Shown here in pieces: positions 1 through 8,819 of a DNA stretch of 64,000 bases. Positions within the stretch are counted from its first letter, which is position 1, and every line of letters starts with the position of its first letter. A model generated the notes under the pieces. The model searched no databases. It saw nothing but the letters and a program-made list of their open reading frames with translations, and was not told where the DNA came from. The translations under genes and the position numbers were made by a program. Origin of the DNA: Methylococcus mesophilus (GTDB lineage: Bacteria; Pseudomonadota; Gammaproteobacteria; Methylococcales; Methylococcaceae); contig NZ_CP110921.1 in the NCBI RefSeq assembly GCF_026247885.1, positions 3,975,501 to 4,039,500 on the forward strand. The letters are read 5' to 3'.

Positions 1-4
1 ACTT

Positions 5-2173
5 GTGAAACAAATCCTTCAATCCCTGAAAACCGGCGTTACCGAAGTGGCGGAGGTGCCATGTCCGGCGCTGAAGTCCGGAGAGATATTGATCCGTAGC
101 GCCCGGAGTTTGGTGTCGTCGGGCACCGAGCGCATGCTGGTCGATTTCGGTAAGGCCAGCTTGCTCGACAAGGCCCGCCAGCAGCCGGACAAGGTGCGGC
201 AGGTGCTGGACAAGGTAAAAACCGACGGGCTGGCGCCGACACTGGAAGCCGTGCGGAATAAGCTGGATCAGCCGCTGGCGATGGGGTACTGCAATGTCGG
301 CTCGGTCCTGGAACACGGGGCGGGCGTGACGGGGTTTGTCGCCGGAGACCGGGTCGCGTCGAACGGCAAGCATGCCGAGGTGGTTACCGTGCCCATGAAC
401 CTGTGCGCCAAGGTGCCGGAAAGCGTTTCTGATGAAGAGGCGGCTTTTACGGTGATCGGGGCGATTGCGTTGCAGGGCATCCGGCTGGCACAGCCGACCC
501 TGGGCGAGGCGGTGGTGGTGACCGGGCTCGGTTTGATCGGATTGATCACCGTGCAGTTGCTGCGCGCCCACGGCTGCCGGGTGCTCGGCATCGATTTCGA
601 CCGGGCCAAGCTGGATCTGGCTCGGCAGTTCGGCGCCGAGGTGGTTGATTTGTCCGTCGGACAGGATCCGGTCGCCGCCGCGCAGGTGTTTTCGCGGAGA
701 CGCGGCGTGGATGCGGTCATCCTCTCGGCGGCGACCAAAAGCAGCGAACCGGTGCATGAGGCGGCGCAGATGTGCCGCAAGCGGGGGCGGATTGTGCTGG
801 TGGGCGTGACGGGGCTGGAACTGTCGCGGGCGGATTTCTTCGAGAAGGAGTTGAGTTTCCAGGTGTCCTGCTCCTACGGTCCGGGCCGTTACGATCCGAA
901 TTACGAGGAGAAGGGGCAGGACTATCCGGTTGGCTTCGTGCGCTGGACCGAGCAGCGCAATTTCGAAGCGGTGCTGGACATGCTGGCGGATGGGCGGCTG
1001 GATGTGAAGCCGCTGATTTCGCATCGGTTTCGGATCTCCGAAGCGGAGGCGGCCTATGCCTTGGTCGGTGGTTCCGAGCCGTCGTTGGGAATCGTGTTGG
1101 AGTATCCCGCAGGGCAGGACAAGCCAGAGGTGGAATTGCGCCGGGCTGTGGTGCCGCTTGCCCTTCACCCCCATTCTCAGGAGGAGAGGGGAGCAAAGGC
1201 TTCGGTAGCCTTTATCGGGTCGGGTAATTACGGGACAGCAGTGCTGATCCCGGCGTTCAAGGCGGCGGGTGCACGGTTGCATACGGTGGCTTCGAGCGGC
1301 GGTGTCAGCAGCGTGCATGCGGGGCGCAAGTTCGGTTTCGCCAAGGCGACGACCGATTTGGCGACGGTATTCGACGATGCGGAGGTTGATGCGGTGGTGA
1401 TCGCTACCCGCCATGATACCCATGCGGGTCTGGTCCGCCGGGCGCTGGAAGCGGGCAAGCATGTGTTCGTGGAAAAGCCATTGTGCCTGAGGTTGAACGA
1501 ACTGGCCGAACTCGAGGCAGCTACGGCATCCCACCCTGGCCAGAAAGTGATGGTGGGGTTCAACCGCCGGTTTGCGCCTCAGGTGGTGAAAATGAAGGCG
1601 TTGCTGGATTCGGTTTCCGCGCCCAAGAGTTTCGTCATGACCGTCAATGCCGGCGCGATTCCCGCCGAGCACTGGACTCAGGATCGTGTGGTGGGCGGTG
1701 GCCGTATCATCGGGGAGGCTTGCCATTTCATCGATCTGCTGCGCTTTCTGGCCGGTGCACCGATCGTCGGGTATTCGGCGACGGCGATGGAATGTCCCTC
1801 GCGGGATTCCGTGAGTCTTACCCTGCGCTTTGCCGACGGTTCGGCCGGCACCGTGCATTATCTGGCCAACGGCCATAAGTCCTTTCCCAAAGAGCGGTTG
1901 GAAGCGTTCTGCGGCGGCCGCATTCTTCAACTCGACAACTTCCGTAAGCTGACCGGTTTCGGTTGGCCGGGATTCTCGAAGCTGAATTTGTGGCGGCAGG
2001 ACAAGGGCCAGAAGGCTTGCGCGGCCGCGTTCGTGCAGGCGGTGCGAGAGGGGCTGGCATCGCCCATTCCCCTGGAAGAGCTGCTCGAAGTCAGCCGCGT
2101 TACCATTGAGATTGCCGAATCCGTTCAATATGTCAGGCTTGCCGGCTATTCCTGCGACGATTTCATTGTTTGA
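5..2173 (+). CDS. Bi-domain oxidoreductase: zinc-type alcohol dehydrogenase-like fused to Gfo/Idh/MocA-like
   Basis: The protein has 722 residues and two nucleotide-binding domains. Residues about 1-370 resemble medium-chain dehydrogenases, with the glycine motif VTGLGLIGLIT in a Rossmann fold. Residues about 400-700 resemble the Gfo/Idh/MocA family, with VAFIGSGNYG at the start of the second Rossmann fold and the family motif EKPL. Fusions of this kind occur in polysaccharide clusters, where they probably modify a nucleotide sugar by oxidation and reduction; the substrate is not known. The start is GTG at 5, six codons into a typical N-terminus (MKQILQSLKTG). Its own ribosome-binding site lies outside the window. 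The linker around residues 385-395 is encoded by a sequence resembling the intergenic repeat seen elsewhere in the window (see findings). It opens the exopolysaccharide block. Confidence 0.88.
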   Translation: MKQILQSLKTGVTEVAEVPCPALKSGEILIRSARSLVSSGTERMLVDFGKASLLDKARQQPDKVRQVLDKVKTDGLAPTLEAVRNKLDQPLAMGYCNVGSVLEHGAGVTGFVAGDRVASNGKHAEVVTVPMNLCAKVPESVSDEEAAFTVIGAIALQGIRLAQPTLGEAVVVTGLGLIGLITVQLLRAHGCRVLGIDFDRAKLDLARQFGAEVVDLSVGQDPVAAAQVFSRRRGVDAVILSAATKSSEPVHEAAQMCRKRGRIVLVGVTGLELSRADFFEKELSFQVSCSYGPGRYDPNYEEKGQDYPVGFVRWTEQRNFEAVLDMLADGRLDVKPLISHRFRISEAEAAYALVGGSEPSLGIVLEYPAGQDKPEVELRRAVVPLALHPHSQEERGAKASVAFIGSGNYGTAVLIPAFKAAGARLHTVASSGGVSSVHAGRKFGFAKATTDLATVFDDAEVDAVVIATRHDTHAGLVRRALEAGKHVFVEKPLCLRLNELAELEAATASHPGQKVMVGFNRRFAPQVVKMKALLDSVSAPKSFVMTVNAGAIPAEHWTQDRVVGGGRIIGEACHFIDLLRFLAGAPIVGYSATAMECPSRDSVSLTLRFADGSAGTVHYLANGHKSFPKERLEAFCGGRILQLDNFRKLTGFGWPGFSKLNLWRQDKGQKACAAAFVQAVREGLASPIPLEELLEVSRVTIEIAESVQYVRLAGYSCDDFIV

Positions 2174-2369
2174 AGACCTGGGGAGTCCGCTCAAGGAGAC
2201 GGTCCGACTACTCGGGCTGTCATTGCCGGGGGCGGCTGCGTCGTGATACCGCAGGAGTTTTTGTCACCTTCCAAAGTGGCTGCGGATTAAGCTGGGATGG
2301 GGTATCCAAGTTGTTGCTTTCAGGTTTTCGCGGTCTACAGACTTCTTCCACGAACCCTGGGACGGTGAG

Positions 2370-4040
2370 ATGAATTTTTGTGGCAAGGCTGCCCGCTACT
2401 TTCATACCCTCCGCTTTTTGCGGCGGGAGCAGATTCTGGGGCGGATCGGGTTCCGGCTATACCGGCCCAAATTGGACCAGGGCGCAATACCGCGGCGGCG
2501 GCCTCTTTCGGGGCCTTGGGTTGCGCCTTGTCTGCGGCAACCGAGCCTGATCGGGCCGGCGCGTTGCCGGTTCTTGAACGAGACGGGCGACCTTGCGGGG
2601 CCAGCAGGCTGGAATGATCCTTCCCGCGAAAAGCTCTGGCTGTACAACCTGCATTATTTCAACGACCTCAATGCGGAACGGGCTTCGGAGCGATGCGATT
2701 GGCACCGTGCTTTGATCGCTCGCTGGGTAGAGGAGAATCTGCCTCCACGGGGAACCGGCTGGGAGCCGTATCCCACCTCATTGCGCATCGTGAACTGGAT
2801 CAAATGGGGGTTGGCCGGTAACGCCCTCACCGATGCTGCCTTGGCCAGTCTGGCTCTCCAGGCGCGATGGCTGATGAAGCGGCTGGAATGGCATCTGCTG
2901 GGGAACCATTTGTTCGCCAACGCCAAGGCGCTGGTGTTCGCGGGCTGTTTTTTCGAAGGTCCGGAGGCCGAATCCTGGCTGGTGCAGGGGTTGAAGATCC
3001 TGGAGCGGGAGCTGCCGGAACAGATTCTGGCCGATGGCGGGCAGTTCGAGCGCAGCCCCATGTACCATGCCTTGGCGCTGGAGGACGTGCTGGATCTGAT
3101 CAATGTGTTCCGCGCCTTTCCTCCCGTTTTGCCGGAGCCGCAGCTGGTCGCCGGCCTCCCCGAGATCGCCGGCCGGATGCGATTCTGGCTGGCGGCGATG
3201 TGCCATCCCGACGGCGAAATAGCGTTTTTCAACGATTCGGCGATCGGCATCGCACCCTCGCCGGACCGGCTTACGGCCTATGCTCATCGGCTGGGGCTGC
3301 CGCAAGCGCCGCCGCCGAGCGAGGGGGTGACGCATCTCGCGGATTCCGGCTACATCCGGGTGCAGCGCGGTCCGATGGTGGCTTTGCTGGACGTGGCCCC
3401 GGTGGGGCCGGATTATCTGCCCGGTCACGCCCATGCCGATACCCTTTCGTTCGAATTATCGCTGTACGGCCGGCGTGTACTGGTGAATTCCGGCACCTCG
3501 GTTTACGGCACCGGCCCTGAGCGCCGGAGGCAGCGGGGGACCGAGGCCCATAACACCGTTGCCGTGGGTGGTTGCGACTCGTCCGAGATCTGGGGGGGCT
3601 TCCGTGTGGCGCGGCGGGCTTACCCCTTTGGGCTGGCAATCGACGACATGGGCGATCTGCTGTGTATCCGATGTTCGCACGACGGTTATCGTCGCTTGCA
3701 GGGACGTCCCATCCATCGGCGTGAATGGTGTTTCGATCATGCCGGATTGACTATCCTTGATGGGGTGACGAGAGAAGAAGGCCGTGCCCCGGTTTCCCGC
3801 GGCTGCGGGGCGGAAGGCGACAGAGCCTATTTTCACTTTCACCCCGCATTGGAGGTGGACACCGGGAGTTCAAGTGCGGCGATCCCGGAAGGTCGGAACT
3901 TGATCTGGCGGGTTGGGGCGGCGCCCGGTCGGATGGTGCCGTGTACTTATCACCCGGAATTCGGCTTGTCTCAGCCGAGCCGTTGCCTGGAAATCGGGTT
4001 GGAACAGGGGCGTTCTGCGGTGCGCTTCGACTGGGATTGA
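2370..4040 (+). CDS. Heparinase II/III family protein (alginate-lyase-like fold)
   Basis: This 556-residue protein has an alpha/alpha-toroid N-terminal half (LHYFNDLNA, WEPYPTSLRIVNWIKW, GNHLFANAKAL) and a beta-sandwich C-terminal half with the heparinase II/III signature region GHAHADTLSFELSLYGRRVL followed by NSGTSVYG. Family members cleave or process uronate-containing polysaccharides. Such genes are common inside exopolysaccharide clusters, where the enzyme may trim or edit polymer. The ATG start at 2370 gives the usual RYFHTLRFLRREQI N-terminus. No signal peptide is obvious, so its location is uncertain. The next gene starts four bases after the stop, which indicates one operon. The 196 bases before it hold no gene that I can support. 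Confidence 0.88.
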   Translation: MNFCGKAARYFHTLRFLRREQILGRIGFRLYRPKLDQGAIPRRRPLSGPWVAPCLRQPSLIGPARCRFLNETGDLAGPAGWNDPSREKLWLYNLHYFNDLNAERASERCDWHRALIARWVEENLPPRGTGWEPYPTSLRIVNWIKWGLAGNALTDAALASLALQARWLMKRLEWHLLGNHLFANAKALVFAGCFFEGPEAESWLVQGLKILERELPEQILADGGQFERSPMYHALALEDVLDLINVFRAFPPVLPEPQLVAGLPEIAGRMRFWLAAMCHPDGEIAFFNDSAIGIAPSPDRLTAYAHRLGLPQAPPPSEGVTHLADSGYIRVQRGPMVALLDVAPVGPDYLPGHAHADTLSFELSLYGRRVLVNSGTSVYGTGPERRRQRGTEAHNTVAVGGCDSSEIWGGFRVARRAYPFGLAIDDMGDLLCIRCSHDGYRRLQGRPIHRREWCFDHAGLTILDGVTREEGRAPVSRGCGAEGDRAYFHFHPALEVDTGSSSAAIPEGRNLIWRVGAAPGRMVPCTYHPEFGLSQPSRCLEIGLEQGRSAVRFDWD

Positions 4041-4043
4041 AAT

Positions 4044-5276
4044 GTGCATATTCTTTTTCTGACTGACAATTTTCCGCCGGAGGTGAACGCTCCGGCCAGC
4101 CGGACTTTCGAACATTGCCGGGAATGGGTTCGCGCCGGTCACAAAGTCACGGTCATCACGGGTTTCCCGAATTTTCCCAAGGGGGAAGTGTTTCCCGGCT
4201 ATCGCAACCGGCTGTGGCAGAAGGAAACCTTGGACGGCATCGATGTGCTGAGGGTCTGGACCTACATTACCGCGAATGAAGGGTTCTTCCGGCGCATTCT
4301 GGATTATCAGAGCTACATGCTGGCTGCCATCGCGGCGGCTCCGTTCGTGCGGAATGTCGACGTCGTCGTGGCCACGTCGCCGCAGCTGTTCACGCCCTGC
4401 GCCGCGTATGTGGTCAGCCGCGCCAAGCGGATTCCCTATGTGTTCGAATTGCGCGATCTTTGGCCCGAATCCATCCGGGCGGTGGGAGCACTGAGTCGGG
4501 CGCCGAGGATTTTCGCCCTGCTGGAAAGGCTCGAACTTTTTCTTTATCGCAAGGCTGAGCGGATCGTTTCGGTAACGGAATCTTTCCGGCGAAATCTGAT
4601 AACCCGAGGCATCGCGGCGGAAAAGATTTCAGTTGTGACCAACGGCGTCGACGCTGCCCGCTTCCACCCTTTGCCGCGCGATGAGGCGCTGGCGGCGCGG
4701 TTTGGCTTGTCGGGCAAGTTCGTGGCGGGCTATATCGGCACCCACGGAATGGCGCATTCGCTCGAAACACTGCTCGATGCTGCGGTTTTGCTCAAGTCTC
4801 ATCCGGAAGGCGCCGATATCCGCCTGTTGTTCCTGGGCGACGGAGCAAGAAAACAGGCGGTGAAGGACAGGGCGCGGGATATGGGGCTGGACAACGTCCT
4901 GTTTCTGGATTCGGTACCCAAGAATGAAGTGCCGCGCTACTGGTCGTTGTTGGACGTATCGGTGATACACCTCAAGAAAACCGAACTGTTTACCACCGTG
5001 ATTCCTTCCAAGCTGTTCGAGTGCATGGGGATGGGCATACCCGTCTTGCACGGGGTCGCAGGGGAGTCCGCGGAGATCGTGGAGCGGGAAGGCGTGGGTT
5101 TGATCTTTGAGCCGGAGAATGCCGAAGCCCTGACCGCCGGCCTGTTGCGCTTGAAGAGCGACGCCGGATTGTATCGGGAGATTCACAGCCGGGGACCGGT
5201 GGCGGCGCGGCATTATGACCGCTCGGAACTCGCCATGCGCATGCTTTCTGTACTTGAAGCCGCCTGCCAGACTTGA
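4044..5276 (+). CDS. Glycosyltransferase family 4 protein (WbuB-like)
   Basis: The protein has 410 residues and the GT-B fold of the GT4 family. The N-terminal domain begins MHILFLTDNFPPEVNAPA and the C-terminal nucleotide-sugar-binding domain contains GYIGTHGMAH, the loop LFLGDG and the acidic region around SKLFECMGMGIPVL, where family members bind the donor sugar. It should transfer a sugar from a nucleotide donor to a lipid-linked or growing glycan on the cytoplasmic face of the inner membrane. Resemblance is greatest to WbuB, an N-acetylfucosaminyl transferase-like group, but donor specificity cannot be read from sequence. The start is GTG at 4044. An ATG two bases upstream is out of frame. 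It sits tightly between the heparinase-like gene and the epimerase gene, in the same operon. Confidence 0.92.
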   Translation: MHILFLTDNFPPEVNAPASRTFEHCREWVRAGHKVTVITGFPNFPKGEVFPGYRNRLWQKETLDGIDVLRVWTYITANEGFFRRILDYQSYMLAAIAAAPFVRNVDVVVATSPQLFTPCAAYVVSRAKRIPYVFELRDLWPESIRAVGALSRAPRIFALLERLELFLYRKAERIVSVTESFRRNLITRGIAAEKISVVTNGVDAARFHPLPRDEALAARFGLSGKFVAGYIGTHGMAHSLETLLDAAVLLKSHPEGADIRLLFLGDGARKQAVKDRARDMGLDNVLFLDSVPKNEVPRYWSLLDVSVIHLKKTELFTTVIPSKLFECMGMGIPVLHGVAGESAEIVEREGVGLIFEPENAEALTAGLLRLKSDAGLYREIHSRGPVAARHYDRSELAMRMLSVLEAACQT

Positions 5277-5299
5277 AGTCAACGGATCGAGGAGTATTT

Positions 5300-6403
5300 G
5301 TGAAAGTCATCAATGTCGTTGGGGCTCGACCCAATTTCATGAAAATGGCGCCGATCATCGAGGCCATGGACGCCCGGCGGGATCATTTTCGCCACGTGCT
5401 GGTCCACACCGGCCAGCATTACGACGAGCGGATGAGCCGGGCTTTTTTTGACGACCTCGGCATGCCCAAGCCGGATATCGATCTGGAGATCGGTTCAGGC
5501 AGCCATGCCGAGCAGACCGGCAAGATCATGATCGAATTCGAACGGGTCTGCAGGCAGGAAGCTCCCGATCTCGTCGTCGTCGTCGGTGACGTGAATTCGA
5601 CTCTGGCCTGTACCGTGACCGCCAAGAAGCTCGGCATTCGCGTCGCCCACGTCGAGGCCGGGCTGCGCTCCCGCGACATGAGCATGCCGGAGGAAATCAA
5701 CCGGTTATGCACTGATGTGCTTTGCGACTACCTGTTCACTACCGATGCGCTGGCGAGCGAGAATTTGCGCAACGAAGGGATTGCGGAGGGGAGGATCCAC
5801 TTCGTCGGCAACGTGATGATCGACACGCTCATGAAGCACAGGGCGTTGGCGGAGCGCCGCGAGTTGATTGGCAGTTGGGGGCTGCGGCCCGGTGAGTACG
5901 CGACGCTGACGCTGCACCGTCCTTCGAACGTCGACGATCCCCAGGTTTTTCGCGGCATCCTGGACGCCCTTGCCGAAATCGCACGGGACTTGCCGATCGT
6001 CTTCCCGATTCATCCCCGCACCCGCAAGATGGCGCAGGAGTTCGGGTTCGCCGGCTATTTCTCGGACGGCTCTCCTGTCCGCAACATCTGGTTGACGGAG
6101 CCGCTGGGCTACCTCGATTTTCTGCACTTAAACATGAATGCCAGGTTGGTACTGACCGATAGTGGCGGCTTGCAGGAGGAAACCACGGTGCTAGGGGTGC
6201 CTTGCATTACCTTGCGGCACAACACCGAGCGGCCCATAACATGTATGCAAGGAACCAACCAATTGGCCGGCAATCAACCTTCAGAGATTCTGGATGCAGC
6301 CAAGCGCGTGTTGCGTGGTGACTGGCAGGGCGGGAGGATTCCTGAAAAATGGGATGGGCGTGCTGCGGAGCGGATCGTTGAGGCTCTGGCGGCTTTGCCG
6401 TAG
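5300..6403 (+). CDS. wecB: UDP-N-acetylglucosamine 2-epimerase (non-hydrolysing)
   Basis: The enzyme interconverts UDP-GlcNAc and UDP-ManNAc in the cytoplasm, supplying ManNAc-type sugars for surface polysaccharide. Motifs of the non-hydrolysing family are present: GARPNFMKMAPI at the N-terminus, TGQHYDERMS, VVGDVNST, HVEAGLRS, TLHRPSNVDD, FPIHPRTRK and DSGGLQEET near the C-terminus, where the UDP-binding loop lies. The start chosen is GTG at 5300, preceded by GAGGAG at 5288-5293. An in-frame TTG at 5273 would overlap the preceding stop and adds residues not found in the family. It is 367 residues long, normal for the family. It is the last gene of the first cluster segment. An intergenic repeat follows. 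Confidence 0.95.
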   Translation: MKVINVVGARPNFMKMAPIIEAMDARRDHFRHVLVHTGQHYDERMSRAFFDDLGMPKPDIDLEIGSGSHAEQTGKIMIEFERVCRQEAPDLVVVVGDVNSTLACTVTAKKLGIRVAHVEAGLRSRDMSMPEEINRLCTDVLCDYLFTTDALASENLRNEGIAEGRIHFVGNVMIDTLMKHRALAERRELIGSWGLRPGEYATLTLHRPSNVDDPQVFRGILDALAEIARDLPIVFPIHPRTRKMAQEFGFAGYFSDGSPVRNIWLTEPLGYLDFLHLNMNARLVLTDSGGLQEETTVLGVPCITLRHNTERPITCMQGTNQLAGNQPSEILDAAKRVLRGDWQGGRIPEKWDGRAAERIVEALAALP

Positions 6404-6428
6404 CAACGCTACGATCACTCGGCGCCGG

Positions 6429-6547
6429 GTCGCGGCAAAGCCGCTCCTACGGCGGCAGGCGGGGGGGGCTTGTAGAGCGGCTCCGCCGCGATAGATCAGT
6501 GTAGGGTGGGAAGGGTCTGTGGGAGCGGCTCCGCCGCGACAGATCAG
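6429..6547. repeat. REP-like palindromic repeats (three units)
   Basis: Three related units are visible: GTCGCGGCAAAGCCGCTCC at 6429-6447 in one orientation, and the inverse form AGCGGCTCCGCCGCGATAGA at 6476-6495 and AGCGGCTCCGCCGCGACAGA at 6524-6543. Each contains a short GC-rich palindrome and the last two share a trailing ATCAG. This is the appearance of REP elements, usually placed between genes where they can stop or stabilise transcripts. No transposase gene is adjacent. Confidence 0.7.
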
Positions 6548-6666
6548 CGGGAGGCTCGTGCCGAAAAAATGCGCCTCCAGCCATTGAATCTTCGCCTTGC
6601 TCTTCTATACTGCCTCGGGTAGCCGTTTTTCCACGCTCATGTACCACTTTTTGGGGGGACCCTGTC

Positions 6667-7125
6667 ATGAAGGTTGCATTTACTCGACTCACGATGATTT
6701 TTGCCCTGTTAATCCCACTGCTGATGCCGTCTACGGGAACCGCTGCGCCATATAAGGCCTCGCTGTCGGATGCGGACAAGCAGTTGATCCAGGACGCCCG
6801 GCAGTCCGTCAAGGACCGGGCGGCAAGCCGCATCGAGGCGCTTCGGGCCGACTTGGAGGCCGGCAAGATTTCGAAACGGGAATACAAGTCCCAGGTTCGG
6901 GAAATTCAGTCCAACCAGAACCAATTGCTGAACTCCCTGAGCAGCAAGGCCAACCAGAAGGAGCTGGCGGGTCTGTTGGGCGAACTCAAGGCGCATCCCG
7001 AATCCGCGGATGACATCTTGTCCGCACAGGGCAGTAACAATCACGGGAACGGCTGGAATTACAAATGGCTCGTAAGCTGGATTAGCTGGCTGCGCGAGTA
7101 CGTCAGCGAAGGCCGGATTCTCTGA
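6667..7125 (+). CDS. Small exported protein of unknown function
   Basis: The gene encodes 152 residues. Residues 1-27 form a convincing signal peptide (MKVAFTRLTMIFALLIPLLM, then a cleavage region near TGTAAP). The mature part is mostly charged helix (about residues 35-110, rich in K, E, Q and S, e.g. LEAGKISKREYKSQVREIQ), probably a coiled coil. It ends in an aromatic stretch (WNYKWLVSWISWLREYV). I do not recognise the family. A strong rho-independent terminator follows directly, so it appears to be its own transcription unit, preceded by GGGGGGACC as a possible ribosome-binding site. Its place among exopolysaccharide genes suggests a periplasmic or surface role, but that is inference. Confidence 0.72.
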   Translation: MKVAFTRLTMIFALLIPLLMPSTGTAAPYKASLSDADKQLIQDARQSVKDRAASRIEALRADLEAGKISKREYKSQVREIQSNQNQLLNSLSSKANQKELAGLLGELKAHPESADDILSAQGSNNHGNGWNYKWLVSWISWLREYVSEGRIL

Positions 7126-7145
7126 TTTCGGACGGATAGAATGCG

Positions 7146-7180
7146 AACTCGCTGGATCGGCTCGATCCGGCGAGTTTTTT
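7146..7180 (+). terminator. Rho-independent terminator
   Basis: AACTCGCTGGATC pairs with GATCCGGCGAGTT (one G-T pair) around a short GGCTC loop. The stem is followed by a T run that ends at 7180. It closes the small exported-protein gene and argues against starting the next gene at the TTG inside the T run (7179). Confidence 0.85.
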
Positions 7181-7202
7181 GCGCACGGAATGCAGACGGC
7201 TT

Positions 7203-8639
7203 GTGGCTGCGTTATTTGACAAGGGTTTGTTTTCTGTCCTGCTGGCCGCGATCCTGTGGCTGCCGTTGCCTTGGGGCAGCAACTGGGAAGGGGCCGTTTA
7301 TTTTTTTTCCAGTGCCGTATTCGCTCTTGGGGCCGTCTGTTGCCTTTTGCATGCCCACGGCAGGCTCCCGCTTACGGTGCCGTTTCGAAAGGCATGGCCT
7401 GCCTTGCTGCTGATCGGCGCGAGTGTCATCTGGGCGGGTTTTCAAGGGGCTCCGTGGCTTTCCGATCTGGCGGACGAGTTGCTTCCTCGGGCGGCGCGAG
7501 TTTATTCGGATGCTCGCCGGGTCGACCCCGGCCTTTTGTCCTCGTTCAGTACCGACCCGTACTACACCCGCCTTGCGGCATTCAAGGGGGCGGCCTATCT
7601 GATCCTATTTGCGCTGATTCTGTTGCTGACCCGCAGCCAGGAAAGGGCCCGGTGGCTGGCTTATGCGATGGTGGCATGCGGGGTCTTCGAGGCCTTGTAT
7701 GGCTCGGCCAAGTCGTTGACTGGTCTTGAATTCGGCTTCTTCGGCAGGGAAGTGGGCAGATCCGTCGCGATCGGCACTTTCGTCAACCGCAATCATCTTG
7801 CCGGTTTGCTGGAGATGACGCTGGCGGTGGGCGTCGGACTGCTGATTGCCGGCCGGTTCTCCTCCCCGGGCGGCAACTGGCGCGACTGGCTGCGGGGAGC
7901 GGCGACTTTCCTGCTCAGCGACAAGGCGCCGCTTCGCATCGCCGTCGTGATCATGGCCATCGGTCTGGTGCTCACCCGGTCGCGCATGGGGAACGCAGGC
8001 TTCGCGATTTCATTGAGCGTCACCGGCGCCGTTTACCTGTTGCTCGCCCGTTCGTCGAAGTTTTCCAGCGGCTTGGTGTTGGCCCTCTTGTCGAGCATCG
8101 TGCTCGTCGATCTCGTGATCGTCGGCAGTTATTTCGGGATAGAGGAAGTGGCACAGCGTTTGGAGCGAACCACGGTTGCGGAGGCGTCGAATCGGGTCGA
8201 TCTGTACGACTACGCGGTGCCTTACGTACTGGATTACCTGCCGTTCGGCGCCGGCGCAGGCTCGTTCGTGGCGTCGTTTCTGCCTTATGGCGGGGCGGAG
8301 GTGGTCATTCCGTACGATCACGCCCATAATGACTATCTGGAATTTCTCGGCGAATGGGGAATCGTCGGTTGGCTGCCGATGGCGCTGGCCGTTCTGTTGA
8401 GCCTGGGGGCGGCAGGGTTCGCGCTCCGCGAACGCCACGACTCTCTGCTGCGGGCAATAGGATTTGGCTCCTTCATGGGAATCGTCGCCTTGTTGATTCA
8501 CTCCTTCGTCGATTTCAATTTGCAGATTCCGGCGAATGCCGGCTTTTTTACGGTATTGCTTGCCATGGGGTGGCTTGCCCGCTATATGCCTATTCATCCT
8601 CATAAGCATGCCAGCAGGCAGTCGGAAGCGGATGGTTAG
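7203..8639 (+). CDS. O-antigen ligase / Wzy-like polymerase family membrane protein
   Basis: This is a multi-pass inner-membrane protein with about ten hydrophobic segments and the large periplasmic loop typical of the O-antigen ligase/polymerase superfamily. The conserved loop region contains FVNRNHLAGLLEM, which is common in exopolysaccharide-cluster members, and the stretch HAHNDYLEFLGEWGIVGWLP, the signature of the family. It should polymerise or ligate undecaprenyl-linked repeat units at the periplasmic side of the membrane. The start is uncertain. GTG at 7203 is chosen because TTG at 7179 lies in the terminator T run. Length would be 478 residues. The stop is immediately followed by the possible ATG of the next reading frame, so both genes are probably co-transcribed. 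Confidence 0.85.
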   Translation: MAALFDKGLFSVLLAAILWLPLPWGSNWEGAVYFFSSAVFALGAVCCLLHAHGRLPLTVPFRKAWPALLLIGASVIWAGFQGAPWLSDLADELLPRAARVYSDARRVDPGLLSSFSTDPYYTRLAAFKGAAYLILFALILLLTRSQERARWLAYAMVACGVFEALYGSAKSLTGLEFGFFGREVGRSVAIGTFVNRNHLAGLLEMTLAVGVGLLIAGRFSSPGGNWRDWLRGAATFLLSDKAPLRIAVVIMAIGLVLTRSRMGNAGFAISLSVTGAVYLLLARSSKFSSGLVLALLSSIVLVDLVIVGSYFGIEEVAQRLERTTVAEASNRVDLYDYAVPYVLDYLPFGAGAGSFVASFLPYGGAEVVIPYDHAHNDYLEFLGEWGIVGWLPMALAVLLSLGAAGFALRERHDSLLRAIGFGSFMGIVALLIHSFVDFNLQIPANAGFFTVLLAMGWLARYMPIHPHKHASRQSEADG

Positions 8640-8819
8640 ATGGTGGAATGTGAGGCCGATTTGGACGTTGGCGGTTTTTCTATGCCAGGGGTTATAACGA
8701 TGCGTCGGAGTCTGCCGCAGTCGATTTCCATGGATTCCCCGGCTCTCCAGTCGTTCTTCGGTGATGCAAGGGAGGGCCGTGGTGCCAGCAAGGTGCCTTC
8801 TTCGGGGACAAAAGCGATA

